A stretch of DNA of 31,550 nt from CAZAMP01 sp964486455 (GTDB lineage Bacteria > Eisenbacteria > RBG-16-71-46 > CAZAMP01): assembly GCA_964486455.1 (NCBI GenBank), contig CAZAMP010000047.1:1-31550 (forward strand), written 5' to 3'. A program made the translations under genes and the position numbers. Under the pieces are notes generated by a model. The model had not been told where the DNA came from. It saw nothing but the letters and a program-made list of their open reading frames with translations, and did not search any database. Position 1 is the first letter of the stretch, and the number at the start of each line of letters is the position of its first letter. Below are positions 1 through 6,891 of this stretch, piece after piece.

Positions 1-311
1 CCGAAGTGCCGGACAATGTGCCCGTCTTCGGACGTGGATTGACAGTGTTTCCTGCGGCTCCGACACTGGCCTCCGGCACTGTGCGCCTGCCGGTGCTCGT
101 CACCGATCCTCAGGAAGTCCACGTGGGCATCTTCGATGCCACCGGCCGATTGGTGAGGGATCTTGGCGATCTGCGTGTGACGAACGACACTAGAGAGATC
201 ACGTGGGATGGTCTGACGAGTGTTGGGAGCGCCGCACCGTCGGGCACGTATTTCGTCCGGGTTGAGGGCGCGAGACTGGCCAGGTCAGTCAAGGTCGTCA
301 TTCTTCGTTAG
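1..311 (+). CDS. C-terminal end of a secreted protein with FlgD-Ig/T9SS-like sorting domain (partial)
   Basis: The reading frame is open from the left edge of the window and stops at 309-311, so the start lies outside. About 100 residues are visible. They match the C-terminal FlgD-Ig-like or type 9-like domain found at the end of many exported proteins of the FCB group and related phyla: a strand segment with GIFDATGRLVRDL, then ITWDG, then SGTYFVRVEG, ending in a short VKVVILR strand. Such domains are thought to guide export or surface attachment; that role is inferred here. A GTG at position 6 could be read as a start, but a free-standing domain without a signal peptide is unlikely. The same phrase GIFDATGR recurs in the protein at 24999-28058, where the DNA is also nearly identical. 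The gene converges on the glycosyltransferase gene, 18 bases apart. Confidence 0.75.
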   Translation, partial: EVPDNVPVFGRGLTVFPAAPTLASGTVRLPVLVTDPQEVHVGIFDATGRLVRDLGDLRVTNDTREITWDGLTSVGSAAPSGTYFVRVEGARLARSVKVVILR

Positions 312-329
312 GATCGATCTCAGAAGAAG

Positions 330-2240
330 CTAGCGATCTGCACCTTCGCCGCAGCGCTCCCGGATTAGTCTTTCAACCTCGCCGAACACTGCGCGCCTCA
401 CCCCGCTCGCCGCAACCCCTCTCTCGACGACCTCACGGGCAGCGTCGCAATCTCCAAGATCCAGGTTCGCCCGGGCGAGTGCCATCCAGGCGTTAGGGTC
501 GCGGGGAGCAAGTGCGACGGCCCGCTGCAGCGCATCACGCGCACCCGCGGCGTCCCCCGACATCCCGCGGTTCACTCCGATCCGAGTCCAGACCGATCCG
601 ATCTCGGCCTGACGCGCGGGGTCGTCCTTGGCGAGAGCCGCCGCGTGATCGAGTGTCCGCATGGCGTCATCGCCTCGCCCAAGGGCCGCGCTGGCCCGGG
701 CCAAGTCGATGTGAAGCTCCGGCTGCTCCGGTTCGAGCGTGACGGCCATCTGGAACGAAGCGAATGCGCTCTCCATCTCGCCGCGCACGGCGAGCGCTTT
801 CCCCAGGTAGTGATGGCCACGCGCCCATCGCGGGATCATGTCTGTGACACGCTTGAAGATCGGGATCGCCTCGGCGTGATCTCCAGCGCGCGCCATGCTC
901 GTGCCGAGATTGGCGAGGACCATCGCCCGGCTCTCCTTCGCGCGGTCGGGATCCGACGAGAGTGCCAACGCAGCCGTGAGCACGACGCCGATGAGAACGG
1001 TGACCTGCACGCGTCGTTGCCGAAGTCCGGCGAGTGCCGCGCCCGCGGGGAGGAGCGCGAGCGCTTCGAGCGGGAGCCTGTAGCGGTTACTTACATAGAA
1101 GACGAGAAGTGTCACGGCGTGCACAATGAGAAGCCCCGTGAGCCACGGGCCGAGACGCGAGCGGAAGCAGACGAGGCCCGCGAGTGCCAGCGGAAGCACC
1201 CACGGTAGTGACAGGCAGACGATACGCAGAAGCCTGGCACCCATCGACTTCTCGAGCACCGGCGAGTAGATGTCGGGCACCTCCTCCGCGCCGAGCATGA
1301 GCCGGAGCTTCTGGAATTCGAGCCAGACGTAGCGACCCGGATCGTCACGGATGAAGTCCCATCCCTTGCCGAGCCAGAAGTTCTGCACCTCCGACACGTT
1401 CAGTCGCCTGCCGCTCTCTCGCTCCGCCAGCGCCTTGCTGATTTCGGCCTGTTGGTAGATGTCGGCGCTCTCGAGGCCGGCCATCAACGTGTAGGTGCCG
1501 ACCGAACGCGGGTTGTTACCGTGATAGAACGTCTCTCCACCGTTCGATGCGACCAGCACGAGCGCGCGTCCGTGCACCAGGTTGTGCGCGGTGACCGGAA
1601 GTATGACGACTGCGGCGGCGACGAGAAAGGCCAGCGCGGACTTCCGCGGGATCCGCGCTAGCGCCAGTCCGAAGAGCGCGACACCCGCCGCGAGCAGCAA
1701 CAGATTCGGGCGCGTGATGCAGAGCACACCCAAGATGATGCCGGGGAGGATCCATCGCCGCCAACGCGTCTCGGTCGTCGCGGGCAGTCGGTCCAGAAGG
1801 AGCAGCTCCAGCGCGATCACCGGGACCGTTGGGAGAAGCCGGGGGGTGAACGCGAGAAGCGGTCCATAGCCGAGCGCCAGCGCGGCGCAGTAGATCCCCG
1901 CCGTTCGCCCGAAGCGATCACGCCCGATTCGGTAGACGAGAAACGGAATGACCGCCCCGATCAGGCCCTGGAGTATGAAGACGGCGAGCGTCGATCCTCC
2001 GAAGATCGCGTAGACGACGGCGACGGCATACGGATAGAGCGGGGCCTGATGGAACGCGTGATCGTGACGGAATCCGTTCTCAAGGAGTGTCGTCGCCCAG
2101 TGGTCGTACCGATGCGCGTCGACGATGAGGTTGTCGGCGAAAGGGCTCGTGCCCCAGAACTGGATGAGGAAGACCACCTGGAGAAGCAATCCGAGCCCGA
2201 GGAAGACGACTTCGGTTCTCTCGAGCGCCAGCCGCTTCAT
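330..2240 (-). CDS. GT39/ArnT-like integral membrane glycosyltransferase with C-terminal TPR domain
   Basis: The predicted 636-residue protein has an N-terminal hydrophobic helix, an external segment with VDAHRYDHWA and LYPYAVAV, and then many membrane helices up to about residue 430. This is the layout of polyprenyl-phosphate-sugar-dependent glycosyltransferases of the PMT/ArnT/GT39 type, where an acidic residue after the first helix is catalytic. Residues 440-625 form about four or five TPR units (for example ARAGDHAEAIPIFKRVTDMIPR and LAPRDPNAWMALARANLDLG), probably exposed on one side of the membrane for protein contact. It starts six bases after the permease stop and is likely the last gene of the sulfatase-ABC operon. 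No clear Shine-Dalgarno is seen, so translation may be coupled to the permease. The sugar donor and acceptor cannot be told from sequence. Confidence 0.75.
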   Translation of the reverse strand: MKRLALERTEVVFLGLGLLLQVVFLIQFWGTSPFADNLIVDAHRYDHWATTLLENGFRHDHAFHQAPLYPYAVAVVYAIFGGSTLAVFILQGLIGAVIPFLVYRIGRDRFGRTAGIYCAALALGYGPLLAFTPRLLPTVPVIALELLLLDRLPATTETRWRRWILPGIILGVLCITRPNLLLLAAGVALFGLALARIPRKSALAFLVAAAVVILPVTAHNLVHGRALVLVASNGGETFYHGNNPRSVGTYTLMAGLESADIYQQAEISKALAERESGRRLNVSEVQNFWLGKGWDFIRDDPGRYVWLEFQKLRLMLGAEEVPDIYSPVLEKSMGARLLRIVCLSLPWVLPLALAGLVCFRSRLGPWLTGLLIVHAVTLLVFYVSNRYRLPLEALALLPAGAALAGLRQRRVQVTVLIGVVLTAALALSSDPDRAKESRAMVLANLGTSMARAGDHAEAIPIFKRVTDMIPRWARGHHYLGKALAVRGEMESAFASFQMAVTLEPEQPELHIDLARASAALGRGDDAMRTLDHAAALAKDDPARQAEIGSVWTRIGVNRGMSGDAAGARDALQRAVALAPRDPNAWMALARANLDLGDCDAAREVVERGVAASGVRRAVFGEVERLIRERCGEGADR

Positions 2241-2246
2241 CGTGGG

Positions 2247-3497
2247 TCAGTACCGCGCCCAGCGCAGCACTTCGGGAAGGGTTGGACGCTTGCCGTACAT
2301 GAGTATCCCCACGCGATAGATGCGGGCGGCGAACCAGATCTCGAGCGCGACGAACGCGACGAGCAAGATGTCCGCGGCCACGAGCTCCAGCGGCGTGACG
2401 GCGCCGACGGCCACCCGCGCCAGCATGATGAGCGGCGTGACGAGCGGGACGAACGAGATGACGACGCTGAACGTCGAGGTCGGCGCGTTGATCACGCCGA
2501 AGACGAGAACCACCGATGCGATGAGCGGCATCATCGCGACGAAGTTGTACTGCTGCGCCTCCTGCTCGTTGCTGTGAATAGCGCCGACGGTGGCGAAGAC
2601 CGTCGCGTAGAGAAAGAACCCCACGAGAAAGTAGAAGAAGAAGTGGAAGATCAGCACCGGCGAGATCGATGGGAGAGGGCCGATCGATGCCAGAATCCCG
2701 ATCGACGGCCCGGCCGCCAGCACCACCGCCGTGATGACCCACACGGTGACCTGCGTGAGGCCGACAGCTCCGATCCCGAAGATCTTTCCGAGTAGCAGCT
2801 CGGACGGACGGAGAGACGAGATGATCACCTCGACGATGCGCGAGGACTTCTCCTCGAGAACGCCCCGGAGGATGTGCTGCCCGTAGCCGATCAGCATCAT
2901 GTAGAGCAGAAAGAACATGACGTAGGCGATCGCGAACCGGACCTCGCCGCCCGCGCTTTCGCCCTCCTTGCCGACTTCGATCACATTGAGGCGAATGCCC
3001 GCGGAAAGCTCCTGGATCTTCGCCGCGTCGAAACCGTGCGCGCTCAACCGTTCGGCCGTGAAAATCTCTTGAAAGATGTTCTCCAGCCGCTCCTGCACGA
3101 TGATATTTGTGGTCACCCGCGCGCGATAGTCGATCTCGCCACGTTGAATGGTGCTTTCGTCGACACGAACGTAGGCGTCGATCTCACCGTCGAGCAGTAG
3201 CCGTGTGAGGTCGTCGGGACTCATGGCGGTCGAAAGCGTCCGGACCGTCACGTGGAGCGGCTCGCCATACTCTCCCGCCGCCTCGATCTTCTCCACCAGC
3301 AGCTCGGCGATCCGTCCGGTCGCATCCTGGCAGCCCAGAAGGAGGGTGCCTTGCTGCTTGTTGAAGAAGAGCGCGGGACCGACGAGGATCGCCACGAGAA
3401 AGACGGGGATCAGCGCGGTGGAGATCCAGAACCCCTTGGTCCGGACCTGCCCGAGATACTCCCGTCTCACGACGGCGCCGACCTTATGCACTCGCAT
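2247..3497 (-). CDS. ABC-2 type transporter permease, NatB/YhaP-like
   Basis: This is a roughly 417-residue membrane protein with one N-terminal transmembrane helix (KGFWISTALIPVFLVAIL), a large extracytoplasmic domain of about 140 residues and five or six C-terminal helices starting near FAIAYVMFFLLYMMLIG. The stretch EEKSSRIVEVIISS followed by LRPSELLLGKIFGIG is typical of ABC-2/NatB-type permeases (PF12698-like), which export ions or small molecules together with a separate ATPase. A GTG at 3500 directly precedes the ATG at 3497; the ATG is preferred because AAGGCGG lies six bases upstream. The start overlaps the end of the ATPase gene, so translation is probably coupled. The substrate is unknown; NatAB exports sodium in Bacillus, but that cannot be transferred safely to this protein. 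Confidence 0.88.
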   Translation of the reverse strand: MRVHKVGAVVRREYLGQVRTKGFWISTALIPVFLVAILVGPALFFNKQQGTLLLGCQDATGRIAELLVEKIEAAGEYGEPLHVTVRTLSTAMSPDDLTRLLLDGEIDAYVRVDESTIQRGEIDYRARVTTNIIVQERLENIFQEIFTAERLSAHGFDAAKIQELSAGIRLNVIEVGKEGESAGGEVRFAIAYVMFFLLYMMLIGYGQHILRGVLEEKSSRIVEVIISSLRPSELLLGKIFGIGAVGLTQVTVWVITAVVLAAGPSIGILASIGPLPSISPVLIFHFFFYFLVGFFLYATVFATVGAIHSNEQEAQQYNFVAMMPLIASVVLVFGVINAPTSTFSVVISFVPLVTPLIMLARVAVGAVTPLELVAADILLVAFVALEIWFAARIYRVGILMYGKRPTLPEVLRWARY

Positions 3498-4386
3498 CAC
3501 GCACCGCCTTCAAGAAGATGAACTCCAGGTCCGGCTCCTCAGGACGAAACTCGATGATCGTGGTCGCGTTGAGCGCGGCCAGAAGGAATGTCTCCCGCGC
3601 GTTGTCGTCGGTGAGCTCGACCCGCGTGACGTCCCCCTTCACCTGAATGCCCTTCACGCCGGGGAGCCGTGCGAGCGTCGCGCCGTCACTCGCCTTCACG
3701 AGAAACGCTGGCCGGCGAAAACGTTCCCGAAGCTCTCCAAGCGGGCCGTCCAGGATCTTGCGTCCTCGGTTGATGAGGCAGATGTCGTCACACAGCTTCT
3801 CGGCCTGCTCGAGCACGTGGGTCGAGAAGACGATCGCGGTGCCGCGCTCTCGCGCCTCGATCATGAACTCCTTTATGAGGTTCACGTTGATGGGATCGAG
3901 CCCGCTGAACGGCTCGTCCAGGATGAGAAGTTCCGGATCGTGGATGACGGTCCCGATGAACTGCACCTTCTGCTGCATGCCCTTCGACAGCTCTTCGACC
4001 TTCTTGGGCCCCCAGTCGACGAGCTCCATCCTCTCCAGCCACGCGTCGACCCGCGGCGCAATGTCGGCCCGGTGCATGCCCTTGATCTCCGCGAGAAACG
4101 AGAGCTGCTCCCGGACGGTCATCTTGCGGTAGAGGCCGCGCTCCTCGGGGAGGTAGCCGATACGATGGTTGGACAGGTCGGTCCGGGGCTCGCCGAAGAT
4201 CCGCACGCTCCCCTCGTCGGGGGCGATGATGTCCATGATCATGCGGATGGTCGTCGTCTTTCCGGCCCCATTGGGACCGAGAAGCCCGTAAACCTTCCCG
4301 GCTTCGACCGAGAAGCTCACCTGATCCACGGCCGTGTGTCCGTCGAACCGTTTGACGACGCCGTCGACGTTGAGAATAGTGCTCAT
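3484..4386 (-). CDS. ABC transporter ATP-binding protein (NatA-like)
   Basis: A complete 300-residue ABC ATPase: Walker A GPNGAGKTT (about residues 38-46), Q-loop region near GYLPEERGLY, signature LSKGMQQK (133-140), Walker B LLILDEPFSGLDP (about 153-165) and H-loop STHVLEQ. The last 90 residues form an accessory domain seen in drug or sodium exporter ATPases of this class. It would power the permease encoded directly downstream, whose start overlaps this stop. The upstream sulfatase gene ends 47 bases earlier on the same strand. The ATG at 4386 is preceded by TAGGATC about ten bases away, a weak ribosome-binding site. Confidence 0.93.
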   Translation of the reverse strand: MSTILNVDGVVKRFDGHTAVDQVSFSVEAGKVYGLLGPNGAGKTTTIRMIMDIIAPDEGSVRIFGEPRTDLSNHRIGYLPEERGLYRKMTVREQLSFLAEIKGMHRADIAPRVDAWLERMELVDWGPKKVEELSKGMQQKVQFIGTVIHDPELLILDEPFSGLDPINVNLIKEFMIEARERGTAIVFSTHVLEQAEKLCDDICLINRGRKILDGPLGELRERFRRPAFLVKASDGATLARLPGVKGIQVKGDVTRVELTDDNARETFLLAALNATTIIEFRPEEPDLEFIFLKAVRDASA

Positions 4387-4433
4387 GGGGCGCGATCCTA
4401 CCGGGGCCCATGGGTGGGATCAAGACGTCCCGC

Positions 4434-5918
4434 TTACTCGATGTATCCGAGCGAGCGGAGCGCCTCGTCGACTGCGGGACCGAGCTCCGGCGGTGGAAGC
4501 GACGGGCTCGCTTCCATCACGCGAAGCCGCTCGAGGGCGGACGTAACGAGAGGATCCGGCGTGTCCGGCTTCGGCATCGGTTGGAGCTCGTCCGGATCAG
4601 TGCCGAGATCGTGGCGCCAGACGTTTCCGCGTGAGCTTACGATCGCCTTCCGGTCGTCTTCGCAGACCGACGCGAGCCGCCGGTTCACGAGACAGTCGAT
4701 GACCGAAGTATCGGCCACGTGGTCGTGAAGAAATCCGAGATGGATGATCGGTCGAAAGTACTCGCTCGTAAGCGCCCGCACGCCGTGCGCGGGCGGGTCT
4801 TCGTCGGTCGGGAGCACACAGCCGTCGATCCTATCGGGGATCGAGATGGCGGCGGCGCGAAGAACCGTGGGGAAGAGGTCGACCAGCGAGACCGGTGAGT
4901 CGATCCGGAGTCCCGTCCGGGTGGTGTCGGGGTATCGCACGACGAGCGGTACGTCCAGAAGCTGGCGACTCAGGCTCAGCTGATGATCGATGAGTCGCAC
5001 GCCGCAGAGCCGGTGCTCCCCGAACAGCTCGCCGTGGTCGGACGTGATGATGACCAGCGAACCGTCCAGGCGACCCTTTACGTCGAGAAGAGCGAGGAGC
5101 CCCCCCAGCCATTCATCCGTGTAGGCGATCTCGCCGTCGTAGAGTGCCATCGCGTGTTCGACATCGGAGGCCGTGAGGCTGTCGGCGAACGCGTTCTTCA
5201 TGTAGTCGAGGTTCGCGCGCTTGACGTCGGCGCGGGACAACGGCTCACGGGTGAATCGGTTTCGGTGCGACTCGGGCGGGTCGTAGAAACCGTGCGGCTC
5301 GATGACGTTGACGAAGAGGAAAAAGGGCCGCTCCGCGTCGTCCCGCTCGCCCAGCCAGTGCTCGATCCGACGAAGTGTCTCGGCCGCTCCCGCATCGCTC
5401 ATCCCGTGCTCGTCCGGCTCGACGAACAGTGTCATGTCGAACGTCCCCTTCGAGACTTGCGTGCGCCACACTTCCTCGTAGCGCTCGAACCCTTGCGTCA
5501 TTCCGATCTGTTCGGTGACCCATGGGTTGTTACAGAAGCCGGCCGTTTCGTAGCCCGCGTGGGCGAGCGTCTCGGCGATGGTTTTGTGATCGTCGTCGAG
5601 ATGGAGATGCTCGTGATGGGCCTGATGACGTGACGGTAGGAGTCCGGTGAACATCGACGCGTGGCTCGGCAGCGTCCATGGCGCGGGCGACATCGCGTTC
5701 GTGTAGAGGGTCGCTTCCCGGGCGAAGTTGTCCAGGTTCGGGCTCGTGGCGCGCTCATAGCCGTAGCACGACAGGTGGTCCCGCCGGACGGTATCGAGCA
5801 CGATCAGTATGATGTTCGGAGATACATCCGGACGATCGTCCGGCGAGGCGCATCCGAGCACGCCGATGAGCGGAAGCAACAGGGAAAAGATGACCGCCGG
5901 ATCGAGATCGTGTCGCAT
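4434..5918 (-). CDS. Sulfatase/alkaline-phosphatase superfamily lipoprotein with threonine at the nucleophile position
   Basis: From the ATG at 5918 the 494-residue protein begins with a short charged region, a hydrophobic helix and a lipobox VLGC (Cys23), so it is probably a lipoprotein acting in the envelope. An upstream ATG at 6008 would bury this signal behind 30 extra residues and is not favoured. The fold markers of the sulfatase (PF00884) family are present: NIILIVLDTVRRD at the N-terminal metal site, TLPSHASMFTG at the nucleophile, TSDHGELFGEH at the C-terminal metal site, and the common bacterial ending LRSLGYIE. The canonical C/S-x-P-x-R nucleophile motif is replaced by T82-L-P-S-H, so formylglycine cannot form. 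The enzyme may be a phosphodiesterase or phosphotransferase like LtaS-type proteins rather than a true sulfatase. It heads the operon with the ABC exporter and GT39 genes. Confidence 0.85.
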   Translation of the reverse strand: MRHDLDPAVIFSLLLPLIGVLGCASPDDRPDVSPNIILIVLDTVRRDHLSCYGYERATSPNLDNFAREATLYTNAMSPAPWTLPSHASMFTGLLPSRHQAHHEHLHLDDDHKTIAETLAHAGYETAGFCNNPWVTEQIGMTQGFERYEEVWRTQVSKGTFDMTLFVEPDEHGMSDAGAAETLRRIEHWLGERDDAERPFFLFVNVIEPHGFYDPPESHRNRFTREPLSRADVKRANLDYMKNAFADSLTASDVEHAMALYDGEIAYTDEWLGGLLALLDVKGRLDGSLVIITSDHGELFGEHRLCGVRLIDHQLSLSRQLLDVPLVVRYPDTTRTGLRIDSPVSLVDLFPTVLRAAAISIPDRIDGCVLPTDEDPPAHGVRALTSEYFRPIIHLGFLHDHVADTSVIDCLVNRRLASVCEDDRKAIVSSRGNVWRHDLGTDPDELQPMPKPDTPDPLVTSALERLRVMEASPSLPPPELGPAVDEALRSLGYIE

Positions 5919-5924
5919 CGGGCC

Positions 5925-5953
5925 AGCGTATTTGATCGTCCGTGTGATGGCAA
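5925..5953 (-). promoter_or_regulatory. Possible sigma70-type promoter for the sulfatase operon, giving a leaderless mRNA
   Basis: Read on the minus strand, TTGCCA (5953-5948) is followed after 17 bases by TACGCT (5930-5925). The ATG at 5918 begins only six bases after the -10 box, so transcription would start at or next to the start codon. This agrees with the absence of a Shine-Dalgarno and with the lipoprotein start choice. The -10 match is only moderate. Confidence 0.3.
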
Positions 5954-5989
5954 GATCCGCTCCAGCGGCTCCGAACGCGCGAATCCCGT

Positions 5990-6018
5990 TTGACCTCATC
6001 GCCGGCAAGCGTCATGCT
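5990..6018 (+). promoter_or_regulatory. Likely sigma70-type promoter for the DUF4412-protease pair
   Basis: TTGACC (5990-5995, five of six consensus bases) and CATGCT (6013-6018) are separated by 17 bases. Transcription would start near 6025, leaving a leader of about 44 bases that contains GAGGGAGGA just before the ATG at 6069. It lies back to back with the possible sulfatase promoter. Confidence 0.4.
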
Positions 6019-6068
6019 TTTCGTCACTTTCCGGGCCGGACATCATCATACGAGGGAGGACTACGACC

Positions 6069-6878
6069 ATGTTCACTCACATGCGATGCGCGCTGCTCGC
6101 CGCCGCGATGATCACCCTGATTACGATCGTCGCGCAGGCCGGAGTCGTGATCACCGTGACCCACACCGAAGAGGACGGAGCGAAGTCGATGCAGCTCAAG
6201 GGCTGGTTCGACGAGCATCGGTTCCGTTTCGAGGCTGATGATGCGCTCGTGATCTTCCGTGGGGATCAAAAGACCCTCTGGATCGTGGACAGGGAGAAAA
6301 ACAGCTATCAGGAGCTCACGGAAGCGCAACTCAATCAGATGAAATCAGGTATGAAGGCGATGATGAGTCAGATGCAGGCTCAGCTCGATCAGCTTCCTGC
6401 GGACCAGCGCGCCCAGATGGAGAAGATGATGGGTGGCAACATGCCGGGTTCGGCCGTGACCGCGCCCGTCATCCGTTCCCTGGGCAAGTCGGAGAAGATC
6501 AACGGTTTCAAGTGCGAAGCCTACGAGGTCACCCAAGAGGGGGAGCCGGAGACCCGGGTCTGGACGACTGACGCGAAGAAGGCGGGTCTCAAGGAAGGGG
6601 ACCTGGCTGTTCTCGGTGAGTTCGCCGCGTTTCTGGGCGACGGGTTTCCGTCGTTCGAGGCGCAGATGTCCACGATGCTCCGCGACTTCACCCGCCCCGC
6701 CGAAGAGAACCAGTTGCCGGGGTTCCCGATCCGCATCGAGCAGCTCGACGAGGATAGCGCGGGTGAAACGGTAAACGTGAGCTCCATCAAGAGGACGGAC
6801 AATAGCGATGATCTGTTCGTGCTTCCCGATGGACTCGAGAAGATGGAGATGGATTTCCCGACGCCGACCGGGCGGTAA
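6069..6878 (+). CDS. Exported DUF4412-like protein
   Basis: A 269-residue protein with a clear signal peptide (MRCALLAAAMITLITIVAQAG), so it is expected in the periplasm. The mature part starts with beta-rich sequence (VVITVTHTE, WIVDREKNSYQEL). A Met/Gln-rich helical stretch follows at about residues 90-125 (MKAMMSQMQAQLDQL, QMEKMMGG), then segments such as KINGFKCEAYEV and TRVWTTDAKKAGL. This order is typical of the DUF4412 family, whose fold resembles LolA/LolB-like lipoprotein carriers; no biochemical role is established. The start is well supported by GAGGGAGGA (6052-6060), eight bases before the ATG. The protease gene begins 13 bases after its stop, so the two are probably cotranscribed. 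The family call is from memory of the pattern and is moderate. Confidence 0.7.
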   Translation: MFTHMRCALLAAAMITLITIVAQAGVVITVTHTEEDGAKSMQLKGWFDEHRFRFEADDALVIFRGDQKTLWIVDREKNSYQELTEAQLNQMKSGMKAMMSQMQAQLDQLPADQRAQMEKMMGGNMPGSAVTAPVIRSLGKSEKINGFKCEAYEVTQEGEPETRVWTTDAKKAGLKEGDLAVLGEFAAFLGDGFPSFEAQMSTMLRDFTRPAEENQLPGFPIRIEQLDEDSAGETVNVSSIKRTDNSDDLFVLPDGLEKMEMDFPTPTGR

Positions 6879-6891
6879 AGAAAAGGACCCT

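Noticed and set aside
3205..4728. Long open frame on the plus strand opposite the ABC transporter genes
   Set aside because: It runs across three well-supported minus-strand genes, has no ribosome-binding site or domain, and its composition matches antisense translation.
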